Source of the DNA: a virus
Length of the DNA stretch: 31,892 bases
Virus record (IMG/VR): IMGVR_UViG_3300035172_000036
Coordinates: 1 to 31,892 of that record
Strand: one strand, 5' to 3'
This document shows, in pieces, positions 16,648-23,600 of this stretch. How positions within the stretch are numbered: position 1 is the stretch's first letter; each line of letters opens with the position of its first letter. Under the pieces are notes generated by a model that saw only the letters and a program-made list of their open reading frames with translations, was not told the DNA's origin and ran no database searches. The position numbers were made by a program, and so were the translations under genes.

Positions 16648-16881
16648 TTACGCCTCTTCGTCTTTGTCGAAATCTGATTCCAGTCGTATGTTGTTCAACC
16701 AACTGATGAACTGATGATATTCATCTTCGTTTGAACATATACGATGCACATCTATTATGAGAGCGTCGGCCTGCGCGGTGAGAATCGACTGTGCTGCTAA
16801 CTGAGGGACATTCGGTGGACCCTCCGTTTCCCATACCTTAAGTAGCGTGTTGTAGATCATGTCTCGGAGTTCTTTTTCCAT
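16648..16881 (-). CDS. Small acidic hypothetical protein
   Basis: The 77 residues are helical and acidic (ELRDMIYNTLLKVWETEG, then FISWLNNIRLESDFDKDEEA at the C-terminus). I do not recognise a family. One base separates it from the ribbon-helix-helix gene. Upstream lies a hairpin (16904-16930) whose arm and loop contain the 13-bp palindrome. AAGGA precedes the ATG. Confidence 0.55.
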   Translation of the reverse strand: MEKELRDMIYNTLLKVWETEGPPNVPQLAAQSILTAQADALIIDVHRICSNEDEYHQFISWLNNIRLESDFDKDEEA

Positions 16882-16903
16882 TGTTTGTTTCCTTATGTTT
16901 GAA

Positions 16904-16930
16904 TGGCGTGTGAGTCAAACCCACACGCCA
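16904..16930 (-). other. Perfect 9-bp hairpin formed around a 13-bp palindrome
   Basis: Arms 16904-16912 (TGGCGTGTG) and 16922-16930 (CACACGCCA) enclose nine bases. The left half of palindrome 16908-16920 is used in the stem. It lies between the SSB-like gene and the 77-aa gene, without a T-run. Confidence 0.6.
16908..16920. repeat. 13-bp palindrome inside a hairpin
   Basis: GTGTGAGTCAAAC; its left half is part of the stem 16904-16912. Confidence 0.9.
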
Positions 16931-16939
16931 CTTTGTCAG

Positions 16940-17473
16940 TTACCGAGTACCGCGACGGCCTGCACGACGCGGTGCGACTTCCTCAACTTCCGCAGCCGCA
17001 GCCGTAGCCCGACGTGAGGTAGTAGTCTCCACCACTTCGTCTTCGGCCGACTCAATGGCATAGATTTCGGCTCGCCTCTCACCTTCGAAAGGTCGGCCGA
17101 GACGTACACGTAGCCTAGCGCGTTGTCCCATCCAGTCGTTTGGGTTGATTGTAGTTGTAGCAGTATCCAACCCAATCGCTGCAATGAACTTTTGAAGATT
17201 ATACAACGCACGTCGATCCTTGGAAGTAGGAACCAACTGCCGCTGCCAGTACATGTTCGCACCATCCTCGAACTGGTCCTGTAGATCGGCAGGAATTTCC
17301 TCCGTGGGGATCGTGAACTTGACCGAGTACAGTAGGTTACCTTTACCAGAGGTAAACTTCTGCACGTCGGTAATCTCACCGATGTAGATACCCGGAGGAA
17401 GTTCCGGGGGTTTCTCTACATCGGCCAGAGACTCGCCTAGCTCGATAACGTCGAGTTCGTCGTCTTCTTGCAT
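16940..17473 (-). CDS. Probable single-stranded DNA-binding protein (DUF669-like)
   Basis: The 177 residues open with an acidic leader, then PPGIYIGEITDVQKF, LYSVKFTIP and GANMYWQRQL strands, the helix LYNLQKFIAAIGL, and DWMGQRARLRVRLG. This order matches DUF669/SSB-like phage proteins that accompany Sak4-type recombinases. The Arg-rich C-terminus (APRRAGRRGTR) differs from the acidic tip of classical SSB. It lies two genes after the Sak4-like ATPase, supporting a joint role in single-strand binding and annealing. AAGGA precedes the ATG. Confidence 0.6.
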   Translation of the reverse strand: MQEDDELDVIELGESLADVEKPPELPPGIYIGEITDVQKFTSGKGNLLYSVKFTIPTEEIPADLQDQFEDGANMYWQRQLVPTSKDRRALYNLQKFIAAIGLDTATTTINPNDWMGQRARLRVRLGRPFEGERRAEIYAIESAEDEVVETTTSRRATAAAAEVEEVAPRRAGRRGTR

Positions 17474-17545
17474 GATATGCTTCCTTGCTTGACTGGATCG
17501 GAGTCCAAGCGTTAAAGGTTACCCTGCCGTCCCAGGTGTTTCTTG

Positions 17546-17803
17546 CTATTCTGCCTTACCCTTTTCAACTCGCGGTATGATGTACTTGTACTTAAATCCG
17601 TCCTTGCGTTCGAACTGTGTGCCTGTCACGTTGTACGTACCTGCGGTCGGGTTCTCACAGTTGGTATGACTCACACCGTACTTGGTGACACCTTTTAAGT
17701 CATACTTCACGATCCGATAGCGATGGTTTACCGTTACCGGAAGCATACATTCGCGACAGAAAGGCATGGTTCTGTCAGCCACATAGCCTTCTCTATTTGA
17801 CAT
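17546..17803 (-). CDS. Small zinc-ribbon-like protein
   Basis: The 85 residues include CRECMLP near the N-terminus and VSHTNCENP in the middle, giving a C-x2-C ... H-x2-C set that could bind zinc. The rest is Tyr/Lys-rich strands. The start is set at the ATG with GGAG nine bases upstream, overlapping the end of the Sak4-like gene by eleven bases; an in-frame ATG 75 bases earlier has no such site. The HTNC segment is encoded partly by the palindrome at 17664-17676, so a putative metal ligand and the DNA site share bases. Confidence 0.55.
   Translation of the reverse strand: MSNREGYVADRTMPFCRECMLPVTVNHRYRIVKYDLKGVTKYGVSHTNCENPTAGTYNVTGTQFERKDGFKYKYIIPRVEKGKAE
17664..17676. repeat. 13-bp palindrome in the zinc-ribbon-like gene
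   Basis: GTATGACTCACAC; minus strand encodes GVSHT. Confidence 0.85.
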
Positions 17804-18773
17804 TTTTCGTCTCCTTTGGTGGCGGAAGTGGTATTTTAGCACCATTCCTATCCACCCATTGATAGTACCAACCAGCAATTGTCATCTGACCATTGGCACT
17901 ATCAGGCAGATCGGCATCGTATTTCAGCACGAATTCTGCATGTTTTTCCCTCTGCGAGAACATGCGTGACTTCATCGGTTTGCGTAATCTGGTCGGCCTG
18001 ATCGCAATTCTTCTCTCTTTGTCACCATGAGGATCGATTGACATGTACCAGATTTCAGACAGTCGCCATGTCACATTGTTGACCAATTTGCCACCAAGCA
18101 TAACGCCGATGTAACTAATGATCTCCTTACCATCTTGAACCATGGTGGTCGGATCGTCTTCATGTGCCGTGATTATGAGATGCACATTGTGCTTGGCCGT
18201 GACTCTCAAAAGACCGGTAATCGTTTCGAGCACAATGGCATTTCTACCGCCGTATGCACCTTGTCCCGGTGCCTCCATCGTTGGCACAAAGCCTCCACCT
18301 TTGTTGCTTGAGCCTATGCCCTTACCTACCGAATGCTGTAATGCCTTAAATGAAATGGCCGTTAATGAGTCACACACCACCGTTTCAATGTTTTCATTGT
18401 CTGATAGAATTTGATCTAGACCGAATGGATTCTCGCTCTGTGCATGCTTGAATAGATCATTTGCCGTCATTGAACTCACGTTCGCCACATGCACGTCAGG
18501 CCGGTGCATAACTGATACATGTTCTTGGTCGCCGAATGATATCCATAGCTTATCACCTGGGGCAGTCGCGGCGAATGTCGTCTTGCCGCACGTCGCAGAG
18601 CCCCATAAGAGAATGGCCATTCGATTCGGTGCTTCGGCTCCGCTCTTGATTTCCACAGGGCCGAGCGAACCGATGATCTTGCTTCGCTTTGGCGCAACAT
18701 CCGCAACACGAACCGAAGATGTAGTAGCAACATGGGTACCTGCACTGCGAATAGGCGCGTTTTTCGTTAACAT
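17793..18773 (-). CDS. Sak4-type RecA-like ATPase (single-strand annealing/recombination)
   Basis: The 326 residues carry Walker A GSATCGKT (58-65) after strand MAILLW, and a Walker B-like TVVCDSLTAI near residue 135. The RecA-core segments VHLIITAHEDD and MLGGKLVNNVTWRLSEIWYM follow. This is the AAA_24/Sak4 layout of phage RecA-like recombination mediators, which work with an SSB-like partner, here 16940-17473. GGAGG stands eight bases before the ATG, which lies three bases after the nuclease stop. A degenerate 13-bp site at 18363 lies inside the Walker B coding region. Confidence 0.8.
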   Translation of the reverse strand: MLTKNAPIRSAGTHVATTSSVRVADVAPKRSKIIGSLGPVEIKSGAEAPNRMAILLWGSATCGKTTFAATAPGDKLWISFGDQEHVSVMHRPDVHVANVSSMTANDLFKHAQSENPFGLDQILSDNENIETVVCDSLTAISFKALQHSVGKGIGSSNKGGGFVPTMEAPGQGAYGGRNAIVLETITGLLRVTAKHNVHLIITAHEDDPTTMVQDGKEIISYIGVMLGGKLVNNVTWRLSEIWYMSIDPHGDKERRIAIRPTRLRKPMKSRMFSQREKHAEFVLKYDADLPDSANGQMTIAGWYYQWVDRNGAKIPLPPPKETKNVK

Positions 18774-18776
18774 ATG

Positions 18777-19907
18777 CTAATCCTCCACACCTAGTTCCGA
18801 CGGCGAGAGCGCAGCTGGTATCATTTGGTCCCATTGTTCCAGCCTCCCTTCGAACGTGTCACCACAAAACGATATAAGCGAACACGGCCGAAAGTATCTA
18901 TTGCACGAATGAGTATACCTTGGCGCGTATTCGTAATGGTCTTTATAGAACTCATACTGATCGGCGGTGTGACGAAACCAGAAAGCCCAGCGGTGAAATT
19001 CCTCAGCAGTGCGGGAAGTTGAGACTGTCCAATAATCTTCCCCTTTACCAGTCGGTTTATTCTTGAGGCCAAGGATGCGTGCGTTACGTATATCAAGACC
19101 AAGTAGTGCTGATGCACAAGCCAGATAGCCCGAAACTTGGTGCGAGAGAATGAATGCCGCTTTCCAACCATCGTCAAGACGTGCAGCTGTTTTATTGTCC
19201 TCGAGCGTCGGACGACTGTTCCTGCCCTTATCGAGAGTGAGAGCATCGAGCGTTCCTATGAATCTATATTGTTTCTCGTCATCGTACGTGAGAATTACAT
19301 CGAAGACATTCTCAATGCCTACGTAACTTTGCGGATCGTCTTTGTCTTTGACATAGATTTCCCAATTGTCCATGTACTTCATAGTCGAGTCGATGTACTG
19401 TATTGCCGCCAGTTCCATCGAATTTAGCGTTCTAATCTGATCGCCTGGGTCGTCCTTGAATCCAGATGAATGAATGATATCATATGCCAGGACCATCAAT
19501 TCGTCACGCTCGGTGTCAGATTGAGTCATACTAGACTTCCAAGCGGCGTCCCAACGTGTTGGCTCGAACAATTTATGCGCCTTCACCCGTGCGTGGCCAG
19601 GTAGCTCTTGTCGTGTCGCCAGTTGCCACAGGCGGATCGCTGCGAACACTTCGTGCATCGCGTGACCGTATTCCAGGGCCATTGAGCGAGCCGAAGTTGG
19701 GTATCTCTTCTGGCTGCTCACCACTCCCCACGTCGGGCACATGTTCATAGCTGTCAGGCGACTGTTGGAATACGGGTGTAGAGTCGCCTTCGCGTGCGCC
19801 CCTACCGTCGGTGTAATCGAGAGAAGATGATGTTGCTGCGACTGGGCCGAGTGCTCCTGGGCTTCGTGGATTAGCTGTTTCGGCTTCTTGGTGGGCTTGC
19901 TTGGCAT
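18777..19907 (-). CDS. PD-(D/E)XK nuclease, Cas4/RecB-like
   Basis: The 376-residue protein has a YSNSRLTAMNMCPTWG entry motif, a helix YGHAMHEVFAAI, and the catalytic segment FIGTLDAL ... LEDNKTA (D, then E-x-N-K). C-terminal cysteines lie in HSCNRYFRPCSLISFC and together with the entry Cys could hold an iron-sulfur cluster as in Cas4 and AddB. It probably processes DNA ends for the Sak4/SSB recombination set. The chosen ATG has GGAG seven bases upstream; an earlier ATG at 19973 has no such site. The N-terminal 335 bases are overprinted by the next gene in another frame. A degenerate palindrome at 19519 encodes SSMTQS. Confidence 0.72.
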   Translation of the reverse strand: MPSKPTKKPKQLIHEAQEHSAQSQQHHLLSITPTVGAHAKATLHPYSNSRLTAMNMCPTWGVVSSQKRYPTSARSMALEYGHAMHEVFAAIRLWQLATRQELPGHARVKAHKLFEPTRWDAAWKSSMTQSDTERDELMVLAYDIIHSSGFKDDPGDQIRTLNSMELAAIQYIDSTMKYMDNWEIYVKDKDDPQSYVGIENVFDVILTYDDEKQYRFIGTLDALTLDKGRNSRPTLEDNKTAARLDDGWKAAFILSHQVSGYLACASALLGLDIRNARILGLKNKPTGKGEDYWTVSTSRTAEEFHRWAFWFRHTADQYEFYKDHYEYAPRYTHSCNRYFRPCSLISFCGDTFEGRLEQWDQMIPAALSPSELGVED

Positions 19908-20085
19908 TGAGATACTCCATGACTTGGGCAGCACAGCCATCGAGAATGACGAACACTGCCTTGGGGTTTGCACCTACGTTGGTGACTGCAAATGTGAGTG
20001 CAGCCATTGCGTCGTATAGTCTGGCTTCGTCTTCACTAGGGAAAAACGAACCATCGTTTGTGAGAAAGCCTGATACTTTCTTCAT
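19573..20085 (-). CDS. Hypothetical protein overlapping the nuclease gene
   Basis: The 170 residues have a structured-looking first part (MKKVSGFLTNDGSFFPSEDE, then a helix to about residue 65) and a Pro/Gly/Ser/Asp-rich tail (residues 66-170). The tail coding sequence overlaps the N-terminal part of the nuclease by 335 bases in another frame. The start has no Shine-Dalgarno sequence: the palindrome 20088-20100 ends two bases before the ATG, the same arrangement as at 2143. The first part looks genuine; the tail could be a real disordered tail or run-on sequence. No family recognised. Confidence 0.45.
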   Translation of the reverse strand: MKKVSGFLTNDGSFFPSEDEARLYDAMAALTFAVTNVGANPKAVFVILDGCAAQVMEYLNAKQAHQEAETANPRSPGALGPVAATSSSLDYTDGRGAREGDSTPVFQQSPDSYEHVPDVGSGEQPEEIPNFGSLNGPGIRSRDARSVRSDPPVATGDTTRATWPRTGEGA

Positions 20086-20087
20086 GA

Positions 20088-20100
20088 GTTTGACTCACAC
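20088..20100. repeat. 13-bp palindrome before an SD-less start
   Basis: GTTTGACTCACAC ends two bases before the ATG at 20085 (minus strand). Confidence 0.9.
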
Positions 20101-20375
20101 TAGTGTTCACTTTCGTCAGGGTCGTACGCGACGCTGTGGACTTCGACGCCATCAGGGCGACCGTGACGCATCAACGTCTTAAGCTGTCGCTGTGTGTTTT
20201 CATGCAACTCTACGAAGTTGCCTAATGACGTAGCTAATTCATCGATCAGCCTCGAAGCCATTACGACTTGCTGAGACAAATCGATGATCCTTTCGTACAT
20301 GAGTGTCATCATGTATGCTGTCTGACCCTCAATGCCACGATCGCGTAGCTCTTTCTGAAACTGATTAAACTCCAT
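20100..20375 (-). CDS. Small coiled-coil hypothetical protein
   Basis: The 91 residues are helical with a probable coiled coil (YMMTLMYERIIDLSQQVVMASRLIDELATSL). No family recognised. The start is placed at the ATG preceded by AAAAGGAG-TCACAC; the ribosome site there merges into a right half of the 13-bp palindrome (GAGTCACAC). A start 48 bases earlier would lie inside the upstream gene without a ribosome site. The stop codon lies at the edge of the palindrome 20088-20100. It overlaps the upstream gene by eleven bases. Confidence 0.6.
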   Translation of the reverse strand: MEFNQFQKELRDRGIEGQTAYMMTLMYERIIDLSQQVVMASRLIDELATSLGNFVELHENTQRQLKTLMRHGRPDGVEVHSVAYDPDESEH

Positions 20376-20613
20376 GTGTGACTCCTTTTCCCTTTTGCCA
20401 TTCGAACTCTGTTTCGCCTTCACTATTCGTAATCATAACACGCTTTACATATCTCGCCTTTGCTAACTTCTCCGCCTCATTCATCGCCACTATTGCGTTA
20501 ACACGCTCTGCCGTCCGGTAAATGTTATTCCTTAAGTCCCACCAAAATACGGTGAACTCACCATCAACGCTATTGTCATTCGCTGTCAGTCTCGACGATT
20601 TGACTTTGGGCAT
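20365..20613 (-). CDS. Small hypothetical protein
   Basis: The 82 residues form a plausible alpha/beta protein (GEFTVFWWDLRNNIYRTAER, then AMNEAEKLAKARYVKRVMIT and ETEFEW). The pattern is like small phage proteins of the ASCH or DUF kind, but no family can be named. AGAGGT lies five bases before the ATG. It overlaps the genes on both sides (11 and 38 bases), as expected in a compact phage operon. Confidence 0.6.
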   Translation of the reverse strand: MPKVKSSRLTANDNSVDGEFTVFWWDLRNNIYRTAERVNAIVAMNEAEKLAKARYVKRVMITNSEGETEFEWQKGKGVTHGV

Positions 20614-20884
20614 TTTGTACCTCTGTCATGAGAATTTCGAGGTTTTCCATACGCCTTTCACAGTTTGCTAACGCTTTGTCCAATACAGTGATGGCCTTGC
20701 TTAACTGATAATACTCGTTCGCGACACGTTGCTGGAACTTTGCGATCTGGTGCCTCGCGGCTGCGTTGACACCAGCATGGTATGTGACAACTGCGGCCAT
20801 GCGTTTAGCTCGGACTAGTTCTAAGTGTGACTCAATCTCTTGTCGGGACATCTCGTTGAATGTAGGTTGTAGAACTAATGGCAT
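20576..20884 (-). CDS. Coiled-coil hypothetical protein
   Basis: The 102 residues are almost wholly helical with heptad-like spacing (SRQEIESHLELVRAKRMAAV, VANEYYQLSKAITVLDKALAN, ERRMENLEILMTEVQNAQ), suggesting a coiled-coil dimer. The ATG at 20884 is preceded by GAGG nine bases away; a TTG start at 20899 is possible. A degenerate 13-bp site at 20825 lies inside. Upstream is the hairpin 20905-20934. Function unknown. Confidence 0.55.
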   Translation of the reverse strand: MPLVLQPTFNEMSRQEIESHLELVRAKRMAAVVTYHAGVNAAARHQIAKFQQRVANEYYQLSKAITVLDKALANCERRMENLEILMTEVQNAQSQIVETDSE

Positions 20885-20904
20885 CCTTGCGTTCCTCAAT
20901 TGCT

Positions 20905-20934
20905 CGGTCGGGTAGCTTGATTGCTACCCGACCG
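20905..20934 (-). other. Perfect 12-bp intercistronic hairpin
   Basis: Arms 20905-20916 and 20923-20934, six-base loop, no T-run. It separates the 56-aa gene from the coiled-coil gene inside the operon, so readthrough is expected and RNA stability or processing is more likely than termination. Confidence 0.55.
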
Positions 20935-20957
20935 CCTCGCATCGGCTCGCTGCCCAG

Positions 20958-21128
20958 CTAACCGATGCTTGGCTCTTTGTTACGGGGAAGTTCGTAGTAA
21001 GCCAATTTGACATCCCAAAGCAACTCTTCTAGCTTGAGATTGTCTTCCGCCGAACCGTTGTAGTCGCCTGCTACGTACGCCCTTAAAGCGTCAACAGCCT
21101 CCCCAAACGACTTTTCTATCTTCTTCAT
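20958..21128 (-). CDS. Small hypothetical protein (56 aa)
   Basis: A 56-residue ORF starts at an ATG that overlaps the upstream stop (ATGA, bases 21125-21128) and ends in TAG at 20958. It reads MKKIEKSFGEAVDALRAY..., a compact helical acidic protein with Tyr-rich helices (DVKLAYYELP). The four-base overlap and clean phage-like composition support it as real and translationally coupled. Its stop lies inside a weak second hairpin (GCATCGG at 20939 pairing with CCGATGC at 20963). Function unknown. Confidence 0.6.
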   Translation of the reverse strand: MKKIEKSFGEAVDALRAYVAGDYNGSAEDNLKLEELLWDVKLAYYELPRNKEPSIG

Positions 21129-21637
21129 TTATCGCCAGCCTTCTCAATGATTGCCACGCGAGTCTGCGACTTGGTGGGAATTTTGGCCCGCTCGATTTGT
21201 TCCTTCGTGATAATCACAGGAATCTTCTTGTTATCGAATAGCCACTTCGCCAGCGTGTCAGGATCGAACCTACGTACTGGTTCTGACACACTGGCGGTGA
21301 CAACAAAGCTAGGACTTTGCGCGACTAGATGCTGGCCCGTGCTCAGATCGTCGTACTTAAGCAGGCCCTCGGCCTCTGCTGCGTCCCACAATGCGTCCGA
21401 TTTAGACTTGGCGATCTTCTGGATTTCGTCCCACAGATAGATTTCGCCGATGATGCGACCCTTGTTGTCTTTAGCATCGGGGTTCTGTGATATGAGACGT
21501 GTCTCGATAGCGTTTAGCTCTTTCACAATCTTACCTAGGTACGAGTGTGGATCGGCAGTGTTAGCCCTTTCCATATTGGAAATGGTCGGCTTCACGCCTG
21601 GGGGGAGTGGCCGCTTCGCCTGTGCTCTTGTCGCCAT
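21125..21637 (-). CDS. Hypothetical early protein
   Basis: This 170-residue protein has a basic, Pro-rich N-terminus (ATRAQAKRPLPPGVKPTISN), a helical middle (YLGKIVKELNAIETRLI; LWDEIQKIAKSKSDALWDAAEAEG) and a C-terminal segment FDPDTLAKWLFDNKKIPVIITKEQIERAKIP. No family recognised. AAGGAG lies before the ATG, and the perfect palindrome 21685-21697 sits in the 64-base gap upstream. Confidence 0.6.
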   Translation of the reverse strand: MATRAQAKRPLPPGVKPTISNMERANTADPHSYLGKIVKELNAIETRLISQNPDAKDNKGRIIGEIYLWDEIQKIAKSKSDALWDAAEAEGLLKYDDLSTGQHLVAQSPSFVVTASVSEPVRRFDPDTLAKWLFDNKKIPVIITKEQIERAKIPTKSQTRVAIIEKAGDK

Positions 21638-21684
21638 CTTACTTCTCCTTGGTGTGCCATGGTGTCCATGGACTTGCCAGATCA

Positions 21685-21697
21685 GTTTGACTCAAAC
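21685..21697. repeat. 13-bp palindrome, intergenic
   Basis: GTTTGACTCAAAC flanked by A and T to give a 15-base palindrome, between the endolysin and the 170-aa gene. Confidence 0.9.
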
Positions 21698-21701
21698 TAC
21701 G

Positions 21702-22697
21702 TTATACTCCTAAGAAAACTTCACCCTCGACGATCAGTTCAATACGCTTGAACATCTCGTCGGCCTCTCGTCGTAGCTCAACCTCCCTTCTATTGATCGG
21801 ACCATAGTGTTGTCTCAAGTTCCGCAACGTCACTGCACACGTTTCAACTGCGAACGTAGGAGCACGCTTGCACAGTTCTTGGAACCTGAAACCGTCACCA
21901 CTGCCATAGCTGTCCCAATCGCTCTGAGAACAGCTTACGTCTTCCTCCCACGCGCTTAAGTATCCCTGTGGCGAACTGAGTTCATACTGATCGAACAAGT
22001 TAATGAAATCGGTGCACGCACTTCTGGCATTCCAACTGGTTTGAAACAATCCAGCTTCGCACGTGTCAGCCGTTGTATTCTCGGCCGATTGATCTCTGCC
22101 ACAGCAATGCTCGCCAGACGATTCACGCATTCCTAGTCCCATTAGAAGCACGTATAAGTGCCTTAACGTGTTTTTACCACGCTGCGAATTGCTCATGTTC
22201 GCGTCTTCGAACTCTTGTGCAAGCCATGCCAAAGCGTCAACGCTACTGTCGTGTGTGTTTGCCTTACTTAGCTCTATCGCTAGGAAATCATCTGTACCAA
22301 AACGTACATACGCCTGAGCGTAGGCAAGCGCCATTCCTTTAATGTAACCGGCAGGCGCCTTACCTCTATCCTCCCAATTATAATCGGCGATAGGATGAAT
22401 GATTGCAGTATCAGTAATCATACGCTTGACTTCTGGCGTGAATACCGTTGGCAGCTTTGGAGGGTACGGCGGTAAGTCAAACTCCCTCGTTAATTCTTTC
22501 CACGTCTGCGGACCTACGACGCCATCAACGTCTAAGTCTTTCTCGCGTTGGTATTGCGAAACAGCGTCGTCGGTATCAGGACCGAAATCGCCATCGACTT
22601 CTATGTCGAGCGCGTGTTGAACTTCCTTAACGTTGTAGCCAAAATCGCCATGGCCGATTACTGGACGCTCGCTAGTTTGAGTTTGGTTTTGTGTCAC
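21702..22697 (-). CDS. Endolysin with N-terminal peptidoglycan-binding domain
   Basis: The 331 residues begin (about 15-75) with a PG_binding_1 domain: GYNVKEVQHAL, VDGDFGPDTDDAVSQYQRE, VDGVVGPQTWKEL. A catalytic region follows (about 85-325) with MGLGMRESSGEHCCGRDQ and AGLFQTSWNARSA. The E192-S-S-G and GLFQTSWN pattern is lysozyme/transglycosylase-like, with E192 the likely acid, and resembles rhizobial-phage lysins. Several Cys residues suggest disulfides outside the cytoplasm, yet no signal peptide is seen, so it would need a holin. The start is GTG at 22697 with AGGAG seven bases upstream, shortly after the palindrome 22718-22730. Confidence 0.8.
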   Translation of the reverse strand: MTQNQTQTSERPVIGHGDFGYNVKEVQHALDIEVDGDFGPDTDDAVSQYQREKDLDVDGVVGPQTWKELTREFDLPPYPPKLPTVFTPEVKRMITDTAIIHPIADYNWEDRGKAPAGYIKGMALAYAQAYVRFGTDDFLAIELSKANTHDSSVDALAWLAQEFEDANMSNSQRGKNTLRHLYVLLMGLGMRESSGEHCCGRDQSAENTTADTCEAGLFQTSWNARSACTDFINLFDQYELSSPQGYLSAWEEDVSCSQSDWDSYGSGDGFRFQELCKRAPTFAVETCAVTLRNLRQHYGPINRREVELRREADEMFKRIELIVEGEVFLGV

Positions 22698-22717
22698 TTT
22701 GCTTCTCCTTGGTTTCA

Positions 22718-22730
22718 GTTTGAGTCAAAC
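22718..22730. repeat. 13-bp palindrome, intergenic
   Basis: GTTTGAGTCAAAC just upstream of the endolysin ribosome site. Confidence 0.9.
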
Positions 22731-22743
22731 TCAAATTTACAGG

Positions 22744-23064
22744 TTACCAAATGACTCCCTTACTCAACTTGTTAACCTTGATGTAACCTGAAACGAACAA
22801 CCTGTCGCCTTCCAAACTGACCGTGAACTCGCCGTCGTCCATGGCGTCACGTACCTTACTTTCTAATCTTTCGGCGTCGTCGTAGCTTGGCACGAACCGT
22901 TGCTTTATCTTAATCAACAGTTCACATAAACGGCTTACTGTTACTCTATTTGGCTTTTCTTTTAAGTTACAAACCTGCCACTGTAACGCACTCACAACAC
23001 TGCGAAGAGAATTGGCCGAACGGCGCTTAGATTCCTCTCGCGATAGCGGATTAATTTGGATCAT
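22744..23064 (-). CDS. Hypothetical protein
   Basis: The 106 residues start with a basic helical part (REESKRRSANSLRSVVSALQW), then helices RVTVSRLCELLIKIKQRF, and end in a strand pair GEFTVSLEGDRLFVSGYIKV. I recognise no family. AAAGGA lies ten bases before the ATG, and the upstream gene's stop overlaps it by fourteen bases. It lies between the early promoter 23281-23309 and the endolysin, so it is the second gene of the long minus-strand operon. Confidence 0.55.
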   Translation of the reverse strand: MIQINPLSREESKRRSANSLRSVVSALQWQVCNLKEKPNRVTVSRLCELLIKIKQRFVPSYDDAERLESKVRDAMDDGEFTVSLEGDRLFVSGYIKVNKLSKGVIW

Positions 23065-23233
23065 GTTTTGTCGTTCCTTTCTCTGGTACTACTAATACGC
23101 TAAGTAACCTTCGTGCTTCTTTTCTTGCTCTTGTCAGGCTGAGTTCATCTCCGTTCTCTAATTCACTTACCATTTTCGTTAGGTCTATCAAGCTACGTAG
23201 AGCTTCAAAAGCTGACATTCGAGTTTGAGTCAT
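23051..23233 (-). CDS. Small helical protein, first gene after the 23.3 kb promoter
   Basis: The 60 residues (MTQTRMSAFEALRSL...) are helical and charged. The ATG lies within the palindrome 23223-23235: its bases GTATGACTCAAAC, read on the minus strand, encode the first residues MTQT. The start is about 41 bases from the transcription start predicted from the promoter 23281-23309. An earlier in-frame ATG would fall in the promoter itself, which rules it out. The ribosome site is weak (AAGG twelve bases away). Function unknown. Confidence 0.6.
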   Translation of the reverse strand: MTQTRMSAFEALRSLIDLTKMVSELENGDELSLTRARKEARRLLSVLVVPEKGTTKHDPN

Positions 23234-23235
23234 AC
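23223..23235. repeat. 13-bp palindrome containing a start codon
   Basis: Minus-strand GTATGACTCAAAC holds the ATG of the gene at 23233 (MTQT). Confidence 0.9.
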
Positions 23236-23280
23236 CGAACCGAAGCCTTGCTGGCCCTCCTCTGGTGAAGCAAACGTGAT

Positions 23281-23309
23281 AGTATATCATATTATATATC
23301 ACTTGTCAA
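23281..23309 (-). promoter_or_regulatory. Promoter for the long early/replication operon
   Basis: Minus-strand TTGACA (23309-23304) and TATACT (23286-23281) are 17 bases apart in a very AT-rich stretch. The start would be near 23274, just before the gene at 23233. GTGATATAT is directly repeated at 23294-23302 and 23315-23323 (minus strand), 21 bases apart, on either side of the -35. Confidence 0.8.
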
Positions 23310-23325
23310 GCGAAATATATCACCA

Positions 23326-23342
23326 TGCGACATTTTGACGCA
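23326..23342. promoter_or_regulatory. 17-bp box, exact RegR-consensus match
   Basis: TGCGACATTTTGACGCA contains GCGACATTTTGACGC, which fits GNG(A/G)C(A/G)TTNNGNCGC at every position. Centred near -60 of the main early promoter. Confidence 0.6.
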
Positions 23343-23352
23343 CTCTTGTTTG

Positions 23353-23598
23353 CTAACCTCTCACTTCTACCACTAATCCATCCTGTCGCATGACTGCTGC
23401 CATCGCTTCTATGCTCCCTTCTACACGGTGTAGCGTCCCTACGTCCACAGGGTCGAGCTTATTTTCTACCCAATCGCGACCATCTTGTGACAACGGCACA
23501 ATCATGACTGCTCCGTCTGCATACGCACTACGCAAACGGAGCATAATCACGTCACTTGTGGGGGTCCATCTCCACGTTTTCGGCCTGGTTTGAGTCAT
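23353..23598 (-). CDS. Small hypothetical protein
   Basis: The 81 residues (MTQTRPKTWRWTP...) show a basic N-terminus, strand/helix pairs (DVIMLRLRSAY, GAVMIVPLSQDG, VGTLHRVEGSIEAMAAVM) and end LVVEVRG. The ATG lies in the palindrome 23588-23600 and overlaps the upstream TGA as ATGA; AAAGG stands six bases upstream. A GTG start 27 bases earlier is possible but unneeded. Function unknown. Confidence 0.6.
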   Translation of the reverse strand: MTQTRPKTWRWTPTSDVIMLRLRSAYADGAVMIVPLSQDGRDWVENKLDPVDVGTLHRVEGSIEAMAAVMRQDGLVVEVRG

Positions 23599-23600
23599 AC
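23588..23600. repeat. 13-bp palindrome containing a start/stop overlap
   Basis: Minus-strand GTATGACTCAAAC supplies both the TGA of one gene and the ATG of the next (ATGA). Confidence 0.9.
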
